From positions 33,579-97,578 of the forward strand of contig ONIP01000005.1 in NCBI GenBank assembly GCA_900317955.1: a stretch of 64,000 nucleotides of DNA. The letters are read 5' to 3'. Position numbers and translations under genes: made by a program. The notes beneath the pieces were generated by a model. That model did not search any database and was not told where the DNA came from. It worked only from the letters and a program-made list of their open reading frames with translations. This DNA comes from an uncultured Bacteroidales bacterium. GTDB lineage: Bacteria; Bacteroidota; Bacteroidia; Bacteroidales; P3. Shown piece by piece: positions 39,608 through 51,542 of the stretch. How positions within the stretch are numbered: position 1 is the first letter of the stretch; each line of letters starts with the position of its first letter.

Positions 39608-40591
39608 TCAATTCTCCCAGTACTCCACCTCGTACTCCATCGTATAGTCTGAATTCTCTTTACGGACGACACTGCCTTTGGCATCATACCATGTGCGGGT
39701 GACACTGGGTTCCCAGGATTCGTCTCCCTCCTGCGGGTAAAAGACTACTGTGCGTTCCAAAGGGAAACCCTCGGGACTGAAACGAACAATAATATCCGAC
39801 TCAATGCCTTGCACCCACGACTTGCCCGACTTCTCCACCACGTTTCCTTTCGCGCCGTAGCGATAGGCCATAGAGTCGCATCCGCCATAACTGCATGTAA
39901 TCTCGTACAGCACCCGGCCCTCTCTGTCGTAGGCATAAGACACCTTATAGCTGTCCAGCCCGCGCGAGCCGACTTCGTCGGTATAGGTCTGACGCAACAG
40001 GTGCCCCTTGGTGTCGTACTCACGACGGAAACGGCAGGTATCCGTTTCCACCGTCACCACATCATCCAACGCCCCCCTTTCGCAATAGGCATAATCGCAC
40101 GCTGTAACACCCCGGCCAGAGCGTTCCAGATGGATAAGACGATAAGTAATGACTGTGGTATCGATTTTAGAGTTGACGCGGTCGTATATAACCACTCGGT
40201 CGAGACTGACCAGCCCGTCGGGAGTGTAGTCCAGGTTTTCGACGATAAGACTGCTCCACACCATCCGCTGGCTGTCGTTGTCCCAACGGTGCTCAGCACG
40301 TTTCCATTGTACCAGCCGATTGTGTGAGTCGTAAGTACACTCGATGCTGTCGGGCATCTCCGACCCATTGCGATGGTAGGTCATGTATCCCTGCCGGTCG
40401 TAGCGGATGGTTGCCACCAGCTTGCGGGTACCCGCTGCCTCGGTGGAGAGTTGATACTCCTTCACAGAGCGGATGTGGTTTGCCATGCGTGAGGGCAGAA
40501 AACGGAGACAGTCGTTCACTTCCGAAATCTGGGCATTGGCTGCTATCCAGCAGACTAACAAAACAACCGACAATGCAAACTGTTTCTTCAT
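39608..40591 (-). CDS. Secreted YD/RHS-like repeat protein
   Basis: A 327-residue protein with a signal peptide (about 1-20, ending ANAQ). It has repeated units with a D-x-x-G/N turn: YDRQGYMTYHRNGSEM, YDSHNRLVQWKR, YTPDGLVSLDRV, YDTKGHLLRQTY, YDREGRVLYEITCSYGG, the pattern of short YD-type repeats. Function unknown; the protein is secreted or periplasmic. Related architecture to the lipoprotein at 8987 but without a lipobox. Confidence 0.7.
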   Translation of the reverse strand: MKKQFALSVVLLVCWIAANAQISEVNDCLRFLPSRMANHIRSVKEYQLSTEAAGTRKLVATIRYDRQGYMTYHRNGSEMPDSIECTYDSHNRLVQWKRAEHRWDNDSQRMVWSSLIVENLDYTPDGLVSLDRVVIYDRVNSKIDTTVITYRLIHLERSGRGVTACDYAYCERGALDDVVTVETDTCRFRREYDTKGHLLRQTYTDEVGSRGLDSYKVSYAYDREGRVLYEITCSYGGCDSMAYRYGAKGNVVEKSGKSWVQGIESDIIVRFSPEGFPLERTVVFYPQEGDESWEPSVTRTWYDAKGSVVRKENSDYTMEYEVEYWEN

Positions 40592-40684
40592 GTCCCCATA
40601 ACGTTCATTTCCATAAAAAATTGCCTCACCCTACCCTTCGAAACCATTTAGCAAATCCCCCCGCACCATGAAAAAGCCGGAACC

Positions 40685-41416
40685 TCAATCAAACCAGTAG
40701 GGATTGGGATTGCTCCAGCCAGTGGTGTCGTAAATATTGAACTGGACATCCAAATGGTGTGTGATGCCTGCCGGAATGTTGTCCAATCCCATCTGGCGGA
40801 GTTCATACTGGGTGCCATCGGTGTGCAGCTGAAGCTGGTCTTCGCCCAGATAGGGTGGGTGGATGCCATAGCGTGTGCGCGCTTCGACCCACTCCCACAC
40901 GTCGTTGGCATGCTCCACGGTCCGCTGGACAAAAAGATTGTGTGTCCGCACATCGCCACCGTCGACGGTGTTGAGTATGTCCGGCCGCAAAAACCAATAG
41001 AACGAGCCTCCGATATAGTCGTCCGGATGGCGGTTATACATCTCCTGCTCAAACCTTGCCATCTGATTCTGCATCCACTGCTGCCGCGGTGAATAGAGCG
41101 AACATTTCAGGGAAAAGAGGGAGTCGTTCCTGAACCAGACATTCAGTAGATAGATGGCAGTGTCGGACTGGCAAAGGTATGAGACTGTCCTGCTGGTGCC
41201 GTAAGCCGTGTCGCGGAATAGTGTGTAGCCGTTGCGGGATATGTATTTCTGTATGTCTCTTTGAAAGCTTGGCAAGTCGCGCTGCTGCCAGAGGGGTAAC
41301 AGACTGTTGTACAGGTTGGTTGCCACTGGTGAAACATCTTCCTTGGTGCATGATACGGATAACATTACTGCACAGAAGGTTGCAGCGAGCATAAATCGGG
41401 ATAGAAGTTTCTTCAT
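40685..41416 (-). CDS. Lipoprotein of unknown function
   Basis: A 243-residue lipoprotein. I start it at the ATG at 41416 (three codons into a longer frame). Lipobox LSVSC (C23). The mature part has conserved-looking Trp/Tyr residues (GGSFYWFLRPDIL, VWEWVEARTRYGIHPPY) and no recognised domain. A gap of 93 bases separates it from the YD-like gene downstream on the same strand. Confidence 0.65.
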   Translation of the reverse strand: MKKLLSRFMLAATFCAVMLSVSCTKEDVSPVATNLYNSLLPLWQQRDLPSFQRDIQKYISRNGYTLFRDTAYGTSRTVSYLCQSDTAIYLLNVWFRNDSLFSLKCSLYSPRQQWMQNQMARFEQEMYNRHPDDYIGGSFYWFLRPDILNTVDGGDVRTHNLFVQRTVEHANDVWEWVEARTRYGIHPPYLGEDQLQLHTDGTQYELRQMGLDNIPAGITHHLDVQFNIYDTTGWSNPNPYWFD

Positions 41417-41541
41417 ATTGTACAAATATTAATTGATGATACTTTTTTAAATATACAACGAAGAGATGGGCATCTTCTTACACCCTTTAACAACATTTAA
41501 CATTTTTAGGCAGTGGCGTCAGGCAGGGACTCGAGACAAAA

Positions 41542-41575
41542 AAATACCCCGTGCGGTTGTTGACACGGGGTATTT
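41542..41575 (-). terminator. Intrinsic terminator after eno
   Basis: AAATACCCCGTG (41542-41553) pairs perfectly with CACGGGGTATTT (41564-41575); on the minus strand the stem is followed by TTTTTTTG. It ends the eno transcript. Confidence 0.8.
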
Positions 41576-41593
41576 ATGAAGAGTATGTTATTC

Positions 41594-42901
<1,308 letters not shown>

Positions 42902-42969
42902 TTAACTAATAATGATATTGCAAAGCGTGACAAGCAGCCGGCTGAAGTGAGAAGGCAGGATTCCGAAAA

Positions 42970-43006
42970 AAAGGAATGCAGAGGTATGAGCACCCCGCAT
43001 TCCTTT
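42970..43006 (-). terminator. Intrinsic terminator after rplQ
   Basis: AAAGGAATGC (42970-42979) and GCATTCCTTT (42997-43006) form a 10-base stem; on the minus strand it is followed by a T-run. It ends the ribosomal protein transcript. Confidence 0.8.
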
Positions 43007-43028
43007 AAGGAAGAGTGAGCCTTGAAAA

Positions 43029-43520
43029 TTATTCAGCCTTGGGAGCCTCTTCAACTGCGGGGGCTTCAGCGACGGGAGCCTCAACGGGTTGTTCGACCTT
43101 CTTGGCGCGGCTGCGGCGGGTAGCCTTGGCTTTTTTCTCGGCGATGGGCTTAAGCATGTTCTCGTTGTAGTCGACGAGTTCGATGATAGCCATAGCGGAG
43201 TTGTCACCATGACGGATGCCGGTTTTGAGGATGCGGGTGTAGCCGCCGGGGCGGTTGGCGACTTTCTGCGAGATTTCGCGGAAGAGCTCGTTGACGGCCT
43301 CTTTGCTGTGGAGGTAGCTGAAAACTACGCGGCGGTTATTGGTGGAATCCTCTTTTGAGCGATTGATGAGGGGTTCGACATATACTCTGAGTGCTTTGGC
43401 TTTGGCCAGCGTGGTCTCGATTCTCTTCTCAAGGATGAGAGAAGTGGCCATGTTGGAGAGCATAGCAACGCGATGAGCGTGTGTTCTTGACAGATGATTT
43501 ATTTTACAACCGTGTCTCAT
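43029..43520 (-). CDS. rplQ: Ribosomal protein L17
   Basis: A 163-residue 50S protein. The core ([34 protein letters not shown]) is typical; the C-terminal 35 residues are an Ala/Pro/Glu-rich tail longer than in E. coli (127 residues) but usual for Bacteroidota. It is the last gene of the alpha operon, six bases downstream of rpoA, and is followed by a terminator. Confidence 0.97.
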   Translation of the reverse strand: MRHGCKINHLSRTHAHRVAMLSNMATSLILEKRIETTLAKAKALRVYVEPLINRSKEDSTNNRRVVFSYLHSKEAVNELFREISQKVANRPGGYTRILKTGIRHGDNSAMAIIELVDYNENMLKPIAEKKAKATRRSRAKKVEQPVEAPVAEAPAVEEAPKAE

Positions 43521-43526
43521 TTCTAA

Positions 43527-44519
43527 TTATTCTTTATCTAATTTATACTTACTGATGTTCATACCGAATTCGAGGTTTTTGGAGGCGACCAGATTTTCGA
43601 GTTCGGTGAGCGATTTTTTACCGAAGTTTCTAAACTTCAGGAGGTCGGCTTTGTTAAAGGAAACGAGGTCGCCGAGGGTTTCGACTTCAGCAGCCTTGAG
43701 GCAGTTGAGTGCACGGACGGAGAGGTCCATGTCGACCAACTTGGTTTTGAGTAATTGACGGATATAGACAGTGCTTTCGTCGAGTTCTTCCTGCACGGGC
43801 TTGGGCTCAGCCTCGAGGGTGATACGCTCGTCGCTGAAGAGCATGAAGTGCTGGATGAGGATAGTGGCAGCCTCTTTCAAAGCCTCTTTTGGGTGGATAG
43901 AGCCGTCGGTTTGGATGTCGAAGGTCAGTTTTTCGTAGTCAGTACGTTGTTCAACACGATAGTCGCTGACTTCGTATTTGACGTTTTTGATGGGAGTGTG
44001 GATGGAGTCGACAGCGATAACACCGATAGGGTCGCCCGGTTTTTTGTTTTCGTCGGCAGGGACATAGCCGCGACCTTTCTCAATGGTGAGTTCGATTTTG
44101 AGTTCGGTCGTGGGCTCCATGTGACAGATTTCAAGCTCGGGGTTGAGAACCTGGAAACCGTTGAGGTGACTATTGAGGTCGCCGGCTTTGAGGACAGGCT
44201 GACCAACGACGACGAAAGAGACTTTCTCGTTTTCGAACTCTTCGATTTGGCGGCAGAAGCGGATTTGCTTCAGTTTAAGGATGATGTCGGTCATGTCTTC
44301 AACCACGCCGGGAAGCGAGGAGAATTCGTGGTCAACACCTTCAATGCGGACGGAAGTGATTGCAAAGCCTTCAAGCGAAGAGAGCAACACACGACGCAAC
44401 GCATTGCCAATGGTGATGCCATAGCCTGGTTCCAATGGACGGAATTCGAATACGCCACGGAAATTGTCGGCCTCGAGCATGACCACCTTGTCGGGTTTCT
44501 GGAAAGATAATATTGCCAT
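43527..44519 (-). CDS. rpoA: RNA polymerase alpha subunit
   Basis: A 330-residue alpha subunit. I start at the ATG at 44519 ([10 protein letters not shown]); an upstream in-frame start exists but no family member has it. The N-terminal domain (dimerisation, [25 protein letters not shown]) and the C-terminal domain ([22 protein letters not shown], binding UP elements and activators) are complete. Confidence 0.97.
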   Translation of the reverse strand: MAILSFQKPDKVVMLEADNFRGVFEFRPLEPGYGITIGNALRRVLLSSLEGFAITSVRIEGVDHEFSSLPGVVEDMTDIILKLKQIRFCRQIEEFENEKVSFVVVGQPVLKAGDLNSHLNGFQVLNPELEICHMEPTTELKIELTIEKGRGYVPADENKKPGDPIGVIAVDSIHTPIKNVKYEVSDYRVEQRTDYEKLTFDIQTDGSIHPKEALKEAATILIQHFMLFSDERITLEAEPKPVQEELDESTVYIRQLLKTKLVDMDLSVRALNCLKAAEVETLGDLVSFNKADLLKFRNFGKKSLTELENLVASKNLEFGMNISKYKLDKE

Positions 44520-44617
44520 TTTGATTGCTTTCTTGATAATTTGTTTCACTGACCCTGGCTGTTATATACCGGCAGAAAAGAGCGGCCGGCACTAAGCATG
44601 GGGCGACTACGACTCTA

Positions 44618-45223
44618 TTACTTGGAGTAGAGTTCGACAATGAGCTGTTCGTTGATATTCTCGGGGATGTCGGAGCGCTCGGGATAGCTGAGGAATTTAC
44701 CACAGAGATTGGAGCCGTCCCACTCGAGCCAAGAATAATTGTTGGCACGTGAGGCGAGATTGTCGGAGATAATTTCCAGAGATTTGGAGCGTTCGCGGAC
44801 ACTGATGATGTCACCAACTTTCAACTCATAGGAGGGGATATTGACGACATTGCCGTTGACGGCGATGTGACGATGAGACACGAGCTGACGCGCCTGTGCC
44901 CGGCTGCAGGCGATGCCGAGACGATAGACGACGTTGTCGAGACGGGCTTCGATGAGTTTCATGAGTTCCTCACCGGTGATGCCACCACGACGGGAGGCCT
45001 CGGCGTAGAGTTTGCGGAACTGACGCTCAAGGATACCGTAGGTATATTTGGCTTTTTGCTTTTCCTGAAGCTGGATGCCATACTCCGAGACTTTGCCACG
45101 ACGGCGGTTTTGGCCGTGCATGCCAGGAGCGTAAGGTTTCTTTTCGTAGTTCTTGTCGGGACCGAAGATGGGTTCGTGGAACTTTCTTGCTATTTTGGTT
45201 TTAGGACCAGTATATCTTGCCAT
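44618..45223 (-). CDS. rpsD: Ribosomal protein S4
   Basis: A 201-residue primary 16S rRNA-binding protein of the 30S body. It begins [15 protein letters not shown] and has the S4 RNA-binding domain ([20 protein letters not shown]). The N-terminal zinc-binding cysteines of the Cys+ form are absent. In other bacteria S4 represses the alpha operon; no site was identified here. Confidence 0.97.
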   Translation of the reverse strand: MARYTGPKTKIARKFHEPIFGPDKNYEKKPYAPGMHGQNRRRGKVSEYGIQLQEKQKAKYTYGILERQFRKLYAEASRRGGITGEELMKLIEARLDNVVYRLGIACSRAQARQLVSHRHIAVNGNVVNIPSYELKVGDIISVRERSKSLEIISDNLASRANNYSWLEWDGSNLCGKFLSYPERSDIPENINEQLIVELYSK

Positions 45224-45303
45224 TGTTTACAGTTTTGAATAATTGATACTGAAAAAAGTGAAAGGATTAAAATTAGTTGAAATGAAATTCTTGCACTTTC
45301 TAA

Positions 45304-45693
45304 TTACACGCGACGGCGTTTGGGGGGACGGCAACCGTTGTGAGGAAGCGGAGTGACGTCGACGATTTCTGTTACTTCGATGCCACAGCCATTGATTGCA
45401 CGGATAGCAGACTCACGTCCTGAACCAGGTCCTTTAACAAAGACTTTTACTTTTCTTAGGCCCAAATCATAAGCAACTTTACCGCAATCTTCCGCTGCCA
45501 TCTGAGCGGCATACGGAGTGTTTTTCTTCGATCCGCGGAAGCCCATTTTTCCAGCAGACGACCAAGAAATCACTTGACCGGCATTATTAGTCAACGAAAT
45601 AATAACGTTGTTGAAAGAGGCGAAGATGCATGCTCTTCCAAGAGGTTCAACTTTTACGACTCTTTTTTTGGTCGGTTTAGAAGTTTTTGCCAT
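45304..45693 (-). CDS. rpsK: Ribosomal protein S11
   Basis: A 129-residue 30S platform protein near the mRNA exit and anti-SD region. The conserved end [17 protein letters not shown] and [13 protein letters not shown] are present. Gap to rpsD of 80 bases. Confidence 0.97.
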   Translation of the reverse strand: MAKTSKPTKKRVVKVEPLGRACIFASFNNVIISLTNNAGQVISWSSAGKMGFRGSKKNTPYAAQMAAEDCGKVAYDLGLRKVKVFVKGPGSGRESAIRAINGCGIEVTEIVDVTPLPHNGCRPPKRRRV

Positions 45694-45783
45694 AATTGTT
45701 TAATTGTGCTTGATTTTACATTTGTTTACCAACTGCTCCTATAAGTCGAATATCGTCCGCAGATGGTTGCTACACATCATGTT

Positions 45784-46161
45784 TTACTTGGTAGCTTTCT
45801 TTTTGTTAGCGATTGTTTTCTTCTTACCCTTACGAGTACGGGCGTTGTTTTTGGTGCTCTGACCACGGAGAGGAAGGCCCAGGCGGTGACGGATGCCACG
45901 ATAGCAGCCGATGTCCATGAGACGCTTGATGTTCATCTGAACTTCGGAACGGAGCGCACCTTCGACTTTGTACTCATCGTTGATGATAGTACGCAGTGCA
46001 TTCTGTTCATCATCAGTCCAGTCTTGCACCTTTTTGTTTTCGTCGATGCCGGCTTTAGCCAGAATCTCTGATGCAAGGCTTCTTCCAATACCGTAGATAT
46101 AGGTCAGTCCTATAACACCTCTTTTGTTTTTGGGTAAGTCAATACCTGCAATTCTTGCCAT
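45784..46161 (-). CDS. rpsM: Ribosomal protein S13
   Basis: A 125-residue 30S head protein contacting the P-site tRNA and L5. [19 protein letters not shown] and the C-terminal [17 protein letters not shown] are typical. First of the alpha-type genes after rpmJ. Confidence 0.97.
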   Translation of the reverse strand: MARIAGIDLPKNKRGVIGLTYIYGIGRSLASEILAKAGIDENKKVQDWTDDEQNALRTIINDEYKVEGALRSEVQMNIKRLMDIGCYRGIRHRLGLPLRGQSTKNNARTRKGKKKTIANKKKATK

Positions 46162-46191
46162 AAATTATTCTTATTCTTTTTTGTTAGTTAA

Positions 46192-46308
46192 TCATCCTTG
46201 TCTTTGTTTGAACTTAGGATTCTTCTTGTTGATTACATAGACAACCCCGTGGCGACGGACAACTTTGCACTCGGGGGATCTTTTCTTTACAGAAACTCTT
46301 ACTTTCAT
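46192..46308 (-). CDS. rpmJ: Ribosomal protein L36
   Basis: A 38-residue 50S protein, [17 protein letters not shown] to the conserved end [10 protein letters not shown]. Only one of the four zinc ligands (C14) remains, so this is the zinc-independent C-minus form, which is normal in Bacteroidota. It lies 31 bases before rpsM and 57 after infA. Confidence 0.95.
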   Translation of the reverse strand: MKVRVSVKKRSPECKVVRRHGVVYVINKKNPKFKQRQG

Positions 46309-46365
46309 TTTTTATTATATTATGCGTTTAATTCTGATTTCTTCTCTTTGTATTGAAAAACAAGG

Positions 46366-46584
46366 TTATTTGTGGCGATAAGTGATACGGCCTTTGGTGA
46401 GGTCGTAAGGCGACATTTCGATAGATACTTTGTCGCCGGGGAGAATCTTGATGTAGTGCATACGCATCTTGCCGGAGATGTGGGCGATGATTTGATGCCC
46501 GTTTTCCAGTTCAACACGAAACATAGCATTGCCCAGGGATTCGGTGACAGTTCCGTCTAATTGTATGGATGATTGTTTAGCCAT
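46366..46584 (-). CDS. infA: Translation initiation factor IF-1
   Basis: A 72-residue OB-fold factor that occupies the 30S A site during initiation. [29 protein letters not shown] and [21 protein letters not shown] match the family. Placed between map and rpmJ as in most bacteria. Confidence 0.97.
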   Translation of the reverse strand: MAKQSSIQLDGTVTESLGNAMFRVELENGHQIIAHISGKMRMHYIKILPGDKVSIEMSPYDLTKGRITYRHK

Positions 46585-46609
46585 TTAATTATTACTTATC
46601 GTTTTTAAA

Positions 46610-47383
46610 TTATTTTTGTTCTTCAATGAAATCAAATGTGGTCAGGATGTCGGGGCCGTTGGCTCCAATGGCAACGGTGTGTTCAAAATGAGCGGCGGGT
46701 TTGCCGTCTTTGGTTCTGCAAGTCCAACCGTCCTCACGTGAAAAGACGACATTTTTCGACCCCATACAAACCATGGGCTCTACAGCAATGACCATGCCTT
46801 CCTTGAGAAGAGCGCCAGTGCCGGGAACTCCATAGTTGGGAACATTGGGACTTTCGTGCATTTTGAGACCCACACCATGACCGCAAAGTTCACGGACAAT
46901 AGAGTAACCGTTTTTCTCACAATGCTGCTGTACAGCGTGACCGATGTCACCCACACGGTTACCTGCTTTGCATTTGTCTAACCCGATGTATAACGCCTCT
47001 TTGGTAACTTTGAGAAGACGCTGCATTTCGGGGGTGGCTTCACCACAAGTAAAAGTGTATGCCGAATCAGCTACATAGCCATTCAACTCAATAACACAAT
47101 CAAGAGAGACGTTGTCGCCCTCCTTGATGAAGACATCATCAGAAGGGATGCCGTGCACAACGACATTATTGACAGAGATGCAGAATGCAGCAGGGAAACC
47201 TTCATAACCTTTGCACAACGGTATACCACCATTGTCCCGGATATACTGTTCACCGATTTTGTCAAGAAACGCAGTTGTAACACCAGGGCAGATATGACGG
47301 CCCACCTCGGCAAGAGTCTTGCCGAGGAGACGGGCACTATCACGGATTAGTTCTATTTCTTCTTGTGTCTTGAGTAGAATCAT
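46610..47383 (-). CDS. map: Methionine aminopeptidase, type I
   Basis: A 257-residue metalloenzyme removing N-terminal Met. The five metal ligands can be followed: D in DNVSLDCVIELNG, D in YVADSAYTF, H in ELCGHGVGL, E in VIAVEPM and E in FEHTVAI. Type I (no insert). It lies between secY (17 bases) and infA (25 bases) in the spc-alpha junction. Confidence 0.96.
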   Translation of the reverse strand: MILLKTQEEIELIRDSARLLGKTLAEVGRHICPGVTTAFLDKIGEQYIRDNGGIPLCKGYEGFPAAFCISVNNVVVHGIPSDDVFIKEGDNVSLDCVIELNGYVADSAYTFTCGEATPEMQRLLKVTKEALYIGLDKCKAGNRVGDIGHAVQQHCEKNGYSIVRELCGHGVGLKMHESPNVPNYGVPGTGALLKEGMVIAVEPMVCMGSKNVVFSREDGWTCRTKDGKPAAHFEHTVAIGANGPDILTTFDFIEEQK

Positions 47384-47400
47384 TTACTTAAGTAGAGCAA

Positions 47401-48759
47401 TTAAGCTTGAACGGACATTGAGGTACGACCTTTGATACGACCAGTTTTGGTGAGACCATCGTAGTGTCTCATGAGCAAGTGGCTTTCGATTTGCTGAAGC
47501 GTGTCGAGAATAACACCAACAAGAATCAGCAACGAGGTGCCACCGTAGAACTGGGCGAACTGGGTGTTGACACCCAAAAGGCGGACAATAGCAGGAAGGA
47601 TAGCAACAATAGCCAGGAAGATGGAACCGGGGAGGGTGATGTTGGACAAAATACCTTCCAAGTACTCGGCGGTACGTTTACCGGGTTTTACACCGGGGAT
47701 GAAACCACCGTTCTTTTTCATGTCTTCAGCTATTTGTTTAGGATTGATAGCAATGGCCGTGTACAAATAGGTAAACAGGACAACGAGGATGAAGAACACT
47801 AAGTTGTACCAGAACCCATTAATGTCGGCAAATGCCATCCAGAATTTAGAATCAGTGTTGCCTGAGAATCCCATAAGGGTGATAGGGATGAACATGATTG
47901 CCTGAGCGAAGATGATGGGCATGACGCCAGCTGCATTGACCTTGATAGGAATATACTGACGGACGCCACCGTATTGCTTGTTGCCGACAATACGCTTGGC
48001 ATACTGCACAGGGATACGACGTGTACCCTGGACAAGCAGGATGACAAGTAAAATGACAGCAAGGAGAACAACAATTTCGATCAAGAACATAACAAGTCCG
48101 CCGCCGGCATCGGTAAGACGGGAAACGAATTCACCGAACAATGCGAAGGGCAAACGAGCAATGATACCAATCATAATTAAGAGAGAGATACCATTACCGA
48201 CACCTTTCTCGGTAATACGCTCACCAAGCCACATGACAAAAAGGGTACCGGAAATCAGAATGACGATACTCGAAGCCCAAAATGTCCAACTGGGTGCGCT
48301 TCCGTCGAATGGATAGATAGCGGTGGATGAGGCACCCAACTGATACATCATGTTGGTGATGTAGGCAGGAGCCTGGAAACCGGTGATGGCAACAGTGAGC
48401 AGACGAGTGATTTGATTCATCTTTCTGCGTCCGTTCTCTCCGTCACGCTGCATCTTCTGGAAATAAGGGATGACCATAACAAACAGCTGGATGACAATCG
48501 AAGCCGTAATGTAAGGCATGATACCTAATGCGAAGATGGAAGCATTGGAGAATGCACCACCTGAGAACATGTTCAACAGACCCATCAGACCATCAGCACC
48601 CTGATTCTGCAGATTCTGCAATTGAGTAGGATCTACACCAGGAAGGGCGATGTAACAACCTATGCGGTAAACAAGCACCAAACCAATGGTGTAAAGAATT
48701 CTTTTCCGCAGGTCTTCAATCGACCAGATGTTTTTGAGTGTCTGTATTAATCTCTTCAT
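47401..48759 (-). CDS. secY: Protein translocase subunit SecY
   Basis: A 452-residue core of the Sec channel with ten membrane helices. Typical features are the plug region after helix 1, the pore-ring helices, and the cytoplasmic loop with RIPVQYAKRIVGNKQYGG. Ninety-one bases separate it from rplO. Confidence 0.97.
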   Translation of the reverse strand: MKRLIQTLKNIWSIEDLRKRILYTIGLVLVYRIGCYIALPGVDPTQLQNLQNQGADGLMGLLNMFSGGAFSNASIFALGIMPYITASIVIQLFVMVIPYFQKMQRDGENGRRKMNQITRLLTVAITGFQAPAYITNMMYQLGASSTAIYPFDGSAPSWTFWASSIVILISGTLFVMWLGERITEKGVGNGISLLIMIGIIARLPFALFGEFVSRLTDAGGGLVMFLIEIVVLLAVILLVILLVQGTRRIPVQYAKRIVGNKQYGGVRQYIPIKVNAAGVMPIIFAQAIMFIPITLMGFSGNTDSKFWMAFADINGFWYNLVFFILVVLFTYLYTAIAINPKQIAEDMKKNGGFIPGVKPGKRTAEYLEGILSNITLPGSIFLAIVAILPAIVRLLGVNTQFAQFYGGTSLLILVGVILDTLQQIESHLLMRHYDGLTKTGRIKGRTSMSVQA

Positions 48760-48850
48760 TATTGTTTATTTTTAAGTTTTGAAGTTGATGGAGCCATGAA
48801 GTTGATGAAGTCTTGCGAATACTACATGAACTACATCAACTCCATTAACT

Positions 48851-49300
48851 TTATTCAATTACTGTGGCGACACCGCCTTTAGCCTCGATAGCCTGTTTGG
48901 CAGCAGCCGAGAAAGCATGAGCCGTTACGTTGATGGTAGCGTTCAGTTCACCGCGGCCAAGGATCTTGATACGGTCTTTGCCAGAAATAAGTCCGTTCTG
49001 CTTGAAGACGTCAACATTGAAATCAGTAATGTTCTTGGTCTCGGCAAGAGAATTGAGTACGTCAATGTTGATACCAACATACTCTATACGGTTGATGTTC
49101 TTGAATCCGAACTTGGGCAAACGACGATAGATAGGCATCTGACCACCTTCGAAACCAATTTTCTGGTGGTAACCAGAACGGGCCTTGGCTCCCTTATTAC
49201 CGCGAGTGGAGGTACCGCCTTTACCAGAACCGGCACCACGTCCGACGCGTTTGGAATGCTTAATGGAACCTTTTGCGGGTTGGAGATTATTTAAACTCAT
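48851..49300 (-). CDS. rplO: Ribosomal protein L15
   Basis: A 149-residue 50S protein with the glycine/arginine-rich N-terminus GRGAGSGKGGTSTRGNKG and the globular C-terminal domain ending VTAHAFSAAAKQAIEAKGG. Upstream of secY as usual. Confidence 0.97.
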   Translation of the reverse strand: MSLNNLQPAKGSIKHSKRVGRGAGSGKGGTSTRGNKGAKARSGYHQKIGFEGGQMPIYRRLPKFGFKNINRIEYVGINIDVLNSLAETKNITDFNVDVFKQNGLISGKDRIKILGRGELNATINVTAHAFSAAAKQAIEAKGGVATVIE

Positions 49301-49377
49301 AGTTATAATATCTTTGTTGTTTTAATGTCATTCTTTTCTTTGCGCACAAATGGAAAGAAGACATTCGGTCACATTAA

Positions 49378-49563
49378 TTAAATTTCTTCAACAGTGATTA
49401 AGTGTTTCACCTTTTCAATCATACCAAGAATCTGTGGGGTTGCGACAACCGTACGTTCGTGGTTGATTTTTCTCAGACCAAGAGCCGCCATGGTCTTTTT
49501 CTGGCGGGCGGGATGTCCGATGATACTTCTCACCTGTTTGATTTTTAAAGTCTTTTCTGCCAT
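49378..49563 (-). CDS. rpmD: Ribosomal protein L30
   Basis: A 61-residue 50S protein with the conserved segment IKQVRSIIGHPARQKKTMAALGLRKINH. It follows rpsE by 18 bases. Confidence 0.95.
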   Translation of the reverse strand: MAEKTLKIKQVRSIIGHPARQKKTMAALGLRKINHERTVVATPQILGMIEKVKHLITVEEI

Positions 49564-49581
49564 GATTCTTTACTCCTATGA

Positions 49582-50100
49582 TTAACCGTTAAACACTTTG
49601 TCAAGGGTGATACCACGGAGTTCGGCAACCATGTAAGGATCCTTCATCTGCAACAGAGCGTTGATAGTAGCCTTCACAACGCTGTGGGGGTTTGAAGATC
49701 CTTTGCATTTTGCCAACACGTCCTTCACACCGACACTTTCCAAGACAGCGCGCATAGCACCGCCTGCGATAACACCTGTACCAGGGGCTGCGGGTTTAAG
49801 GAATACTCGTGCACCGCTGTACTTGCCGCACTGCTCGTGGGGGATAGTACCTTTCAGAACGGGCACCTTGATAAGGTTCTTCTTGGCATCGTCGACACCC
49901 TTCTGGATGGCAGCCTGAACTTCTTTTGCCTTGCCGAGGCCGTAACCAACCACACCGTTTTCGTTGCCGATAACGACGATGGCTGCAAAGGTGAATGTTC
50001 TACCACCTTTGGTAACCTTGGTTACACGATTGATAGCAACAAGGCGATCTTTGAACTCAATTTCGCTTGATTTTACTCTTTTTACGTTTACTTCTGCCAT
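49582..50100 (-). CDS. rpsE: Ribosomal protein S5
   Basis: A 172-residue 30S protein needed for decoding accuracy and mRNA unwinding. It has the double-stranded RNA-binding-like domain ([21 protein letters not shown]) and the conserved C-domain ([21 protein letters not shown]). Four bases from rplR. Confidence 0.97.
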   Translation of the reverse strand: MAEVNVKRVKSSEIEFKDRLVAINRVTKVTKGGRTFTFAAIVVIGNENGVVGYGLGKAKEVQAAIQKGVDDAKKNLIKVPVLKGTIPHEQCGKYSGARVFLKPAAPGTGVIAGGAMRAVLESVGVKDVLAKCKGSSNPHSVVKATINALLQMKDPYMVAELRGITLDKVFNG

Positions 50101-50104
50101 GACT

Positions 50105-50458
50105 TTAGAATTTTAAACCACCTTCTCTGGCACCATCGGCCAACGATTTAACACGCCCGTGATAGAGATAACCGTTACGGTCAAACACCACGGAATTGAT
50201 ACCGGCTGCGATAGCGCGCTCGGCCAAGAGCTTGCCGACCTTTGCGGACACCTCGCTTTTTGTGCCACTCTTTTCAACACCCTTCTCCAATGAGGAGGCT
50301 GCGGTCAGTGTCACACCTTTTACATCGTCAATAATCTGTGCATAAATTTCCTTATTGCTTCTGAACACAGACAGGCGCGGCATCTCGGAAGTACCGCTAA
50401 TCTTATGACGGATGCGGAATTTAATTTTCGATCTTCTTATATCTTTTCTTGTAGCCAT
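50105..50458 (-). CDS. rplR: Ribosomal protein L18
   Basis: A 117-residue 5S rRNA-binding protein with a basic N-terminus ([20 protein letters not shown]) and the conserved end [27 protein letters not shown]. Confidence 0.96.
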   Translation of the reverse strand: MATRKDIRRSKIKFRIRHKISGTSEMPRLSVFRSNKEIYAQIIDDVKGVTLTAASSLEKGVEKSGTKSEVSAKVGKLLAERAIAAGINSVVFDRNGYLYHGRVKSLADGAREGGLKF

Positions 50459-50488
50459 AATTGCTTTTGTTTGGCGTTCTATTTTTTA

Positions 50489-51043
50489 TTATTTAGCAGC
50501 AGCTTTACCAGCTTTCTTTCTAATCTCTTCACCCTGGAATCGGATACCTTTACCCTTATAAGGCTCGGGTTTGCGCAGGGAACGAATCTTGGCTGCAGCC
50601 TGTCCAAGGATTTGCTTGTCGCAGCAAGTCATAGTGATGATGGGGTTCTTACCCTTCTCGGTGACAGTCTCGACATGAATTTCAGGAGCCAGCACGAAAA
50701 AGATTTTATGGCTGTATCCTAAATCCATTTCCATTACATTGCCATTAGCCTGCACTTTGTAACCAACGCCGATGACTTCCTGGACACATTTGAAACCTTC
50801 TGACACACCTTTTACCATGTTGGCAACAAGGGCACGATAAAGGCCGTGCATTGCTTTATGCTCCTTGCTGTCGGAAGGACGCTCAAAATGAATAGTTCCG
50901 TCTTCCATTTTTACGGTGATGGCAGGATTCACCTGCTGGGTAAGTTCACCCTTGGGTCCCTTGACGGTAATGACATTTTCAGGAGATATTTTCACCTCGA
51001 CACCTGCGGGCAGATGGATGGGCATTTTACCTATTCTTGACAT
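50489..51043 (-). CDS. rplF: Ribosomal protein L6
   Basis: A 184-residue 50S protein near the factor-binding centre, with two tandem L6 folds and the signature RKPEPYKGKGIRFQGEEIRKK. The start MSRIGKMPIHLPAGVEV is canonical. Confidence 0.97.
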   Translation of the reverse strand: MSRIGKMPIHLPAGVEVKISPENVITVKGPKGELTQQVNPAITVKMEDGTIHFERPSDSKEHKAMHGLYRALVANMVKGVSEGFKCVQEVIGVGYKVQANGNVMEMDLGYSHKIFFVLAPEIHVETVTEKGKNPIITMTCCDKQILGQAAAKIRSLRKPEPYKGKGIRFQGEEIRKKAGKAAAK

Positions 51044-51063
51044 TTCTTTATTCTCCTCTCTTT

Positions 51064-51465
51064 TTAGCTAATATAACAAATTACTTCACCACCAACATTC
51101 AGCGTACGGGCTTCTTTATCGGTCATAAGACCTTTTGAAGTAGAGATGATGGCGATGCCCAGTCCGTTAAGAACACGGGGGAGGTCGTCAACCGACACAT
51201 AACGACGCAGACCGGGGCTGCTGACTCGTTTCAACTCGGAAATTGCGGAAATTTTCGTCACAGGGTGATACTTCAAAGCAATCTTGATGCTCTGATTGTG
51301 GAGACCTTCATTCTCGAACTTATAGTTCAGAATATAACCTTTCTCAAATAAGATCTTAGTGATCTCTTTCTTTAATTTTGATGCAGGAATTTCAACGACT
51401 CTGTGTTTAGCGGCAATGGCGTTGCGCATACGAGTCAAGTAATCTGCGATAGGATCTGTTACCAT
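51064..51465 (-). CDS. rpsH: Ribosomal protein S8
   Basis: A 133-residue 16S rRNA-binding protein ([17 protein letters not shown] to the conserved end [27 protein letters not shown]). In E. coli S8 represses the spc operon; no operator was identified here. It lies 77 bases downstream of rpsN. Confidence 0.97.
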   Translation of the reverse strand: MVTDPIADYLTRMRNAIAAKHRVVEIPASKLKKEITKILFEKGYILNYKFENEGLHNQSIKIALKYHPVTKISAISELKRVSSPGLRRYVSVDDLPRVLNGLGIAIISTSKGLMTDKEARTLNVGGEVICYIS

Positions 51466-51542
51466 GTTTTATTCTTGATTTTAAGTTTTGTAGTATTGGT
51501 TTATTGCCAACTTGCAAAGCTACCAATGATTCTTTTATTATT

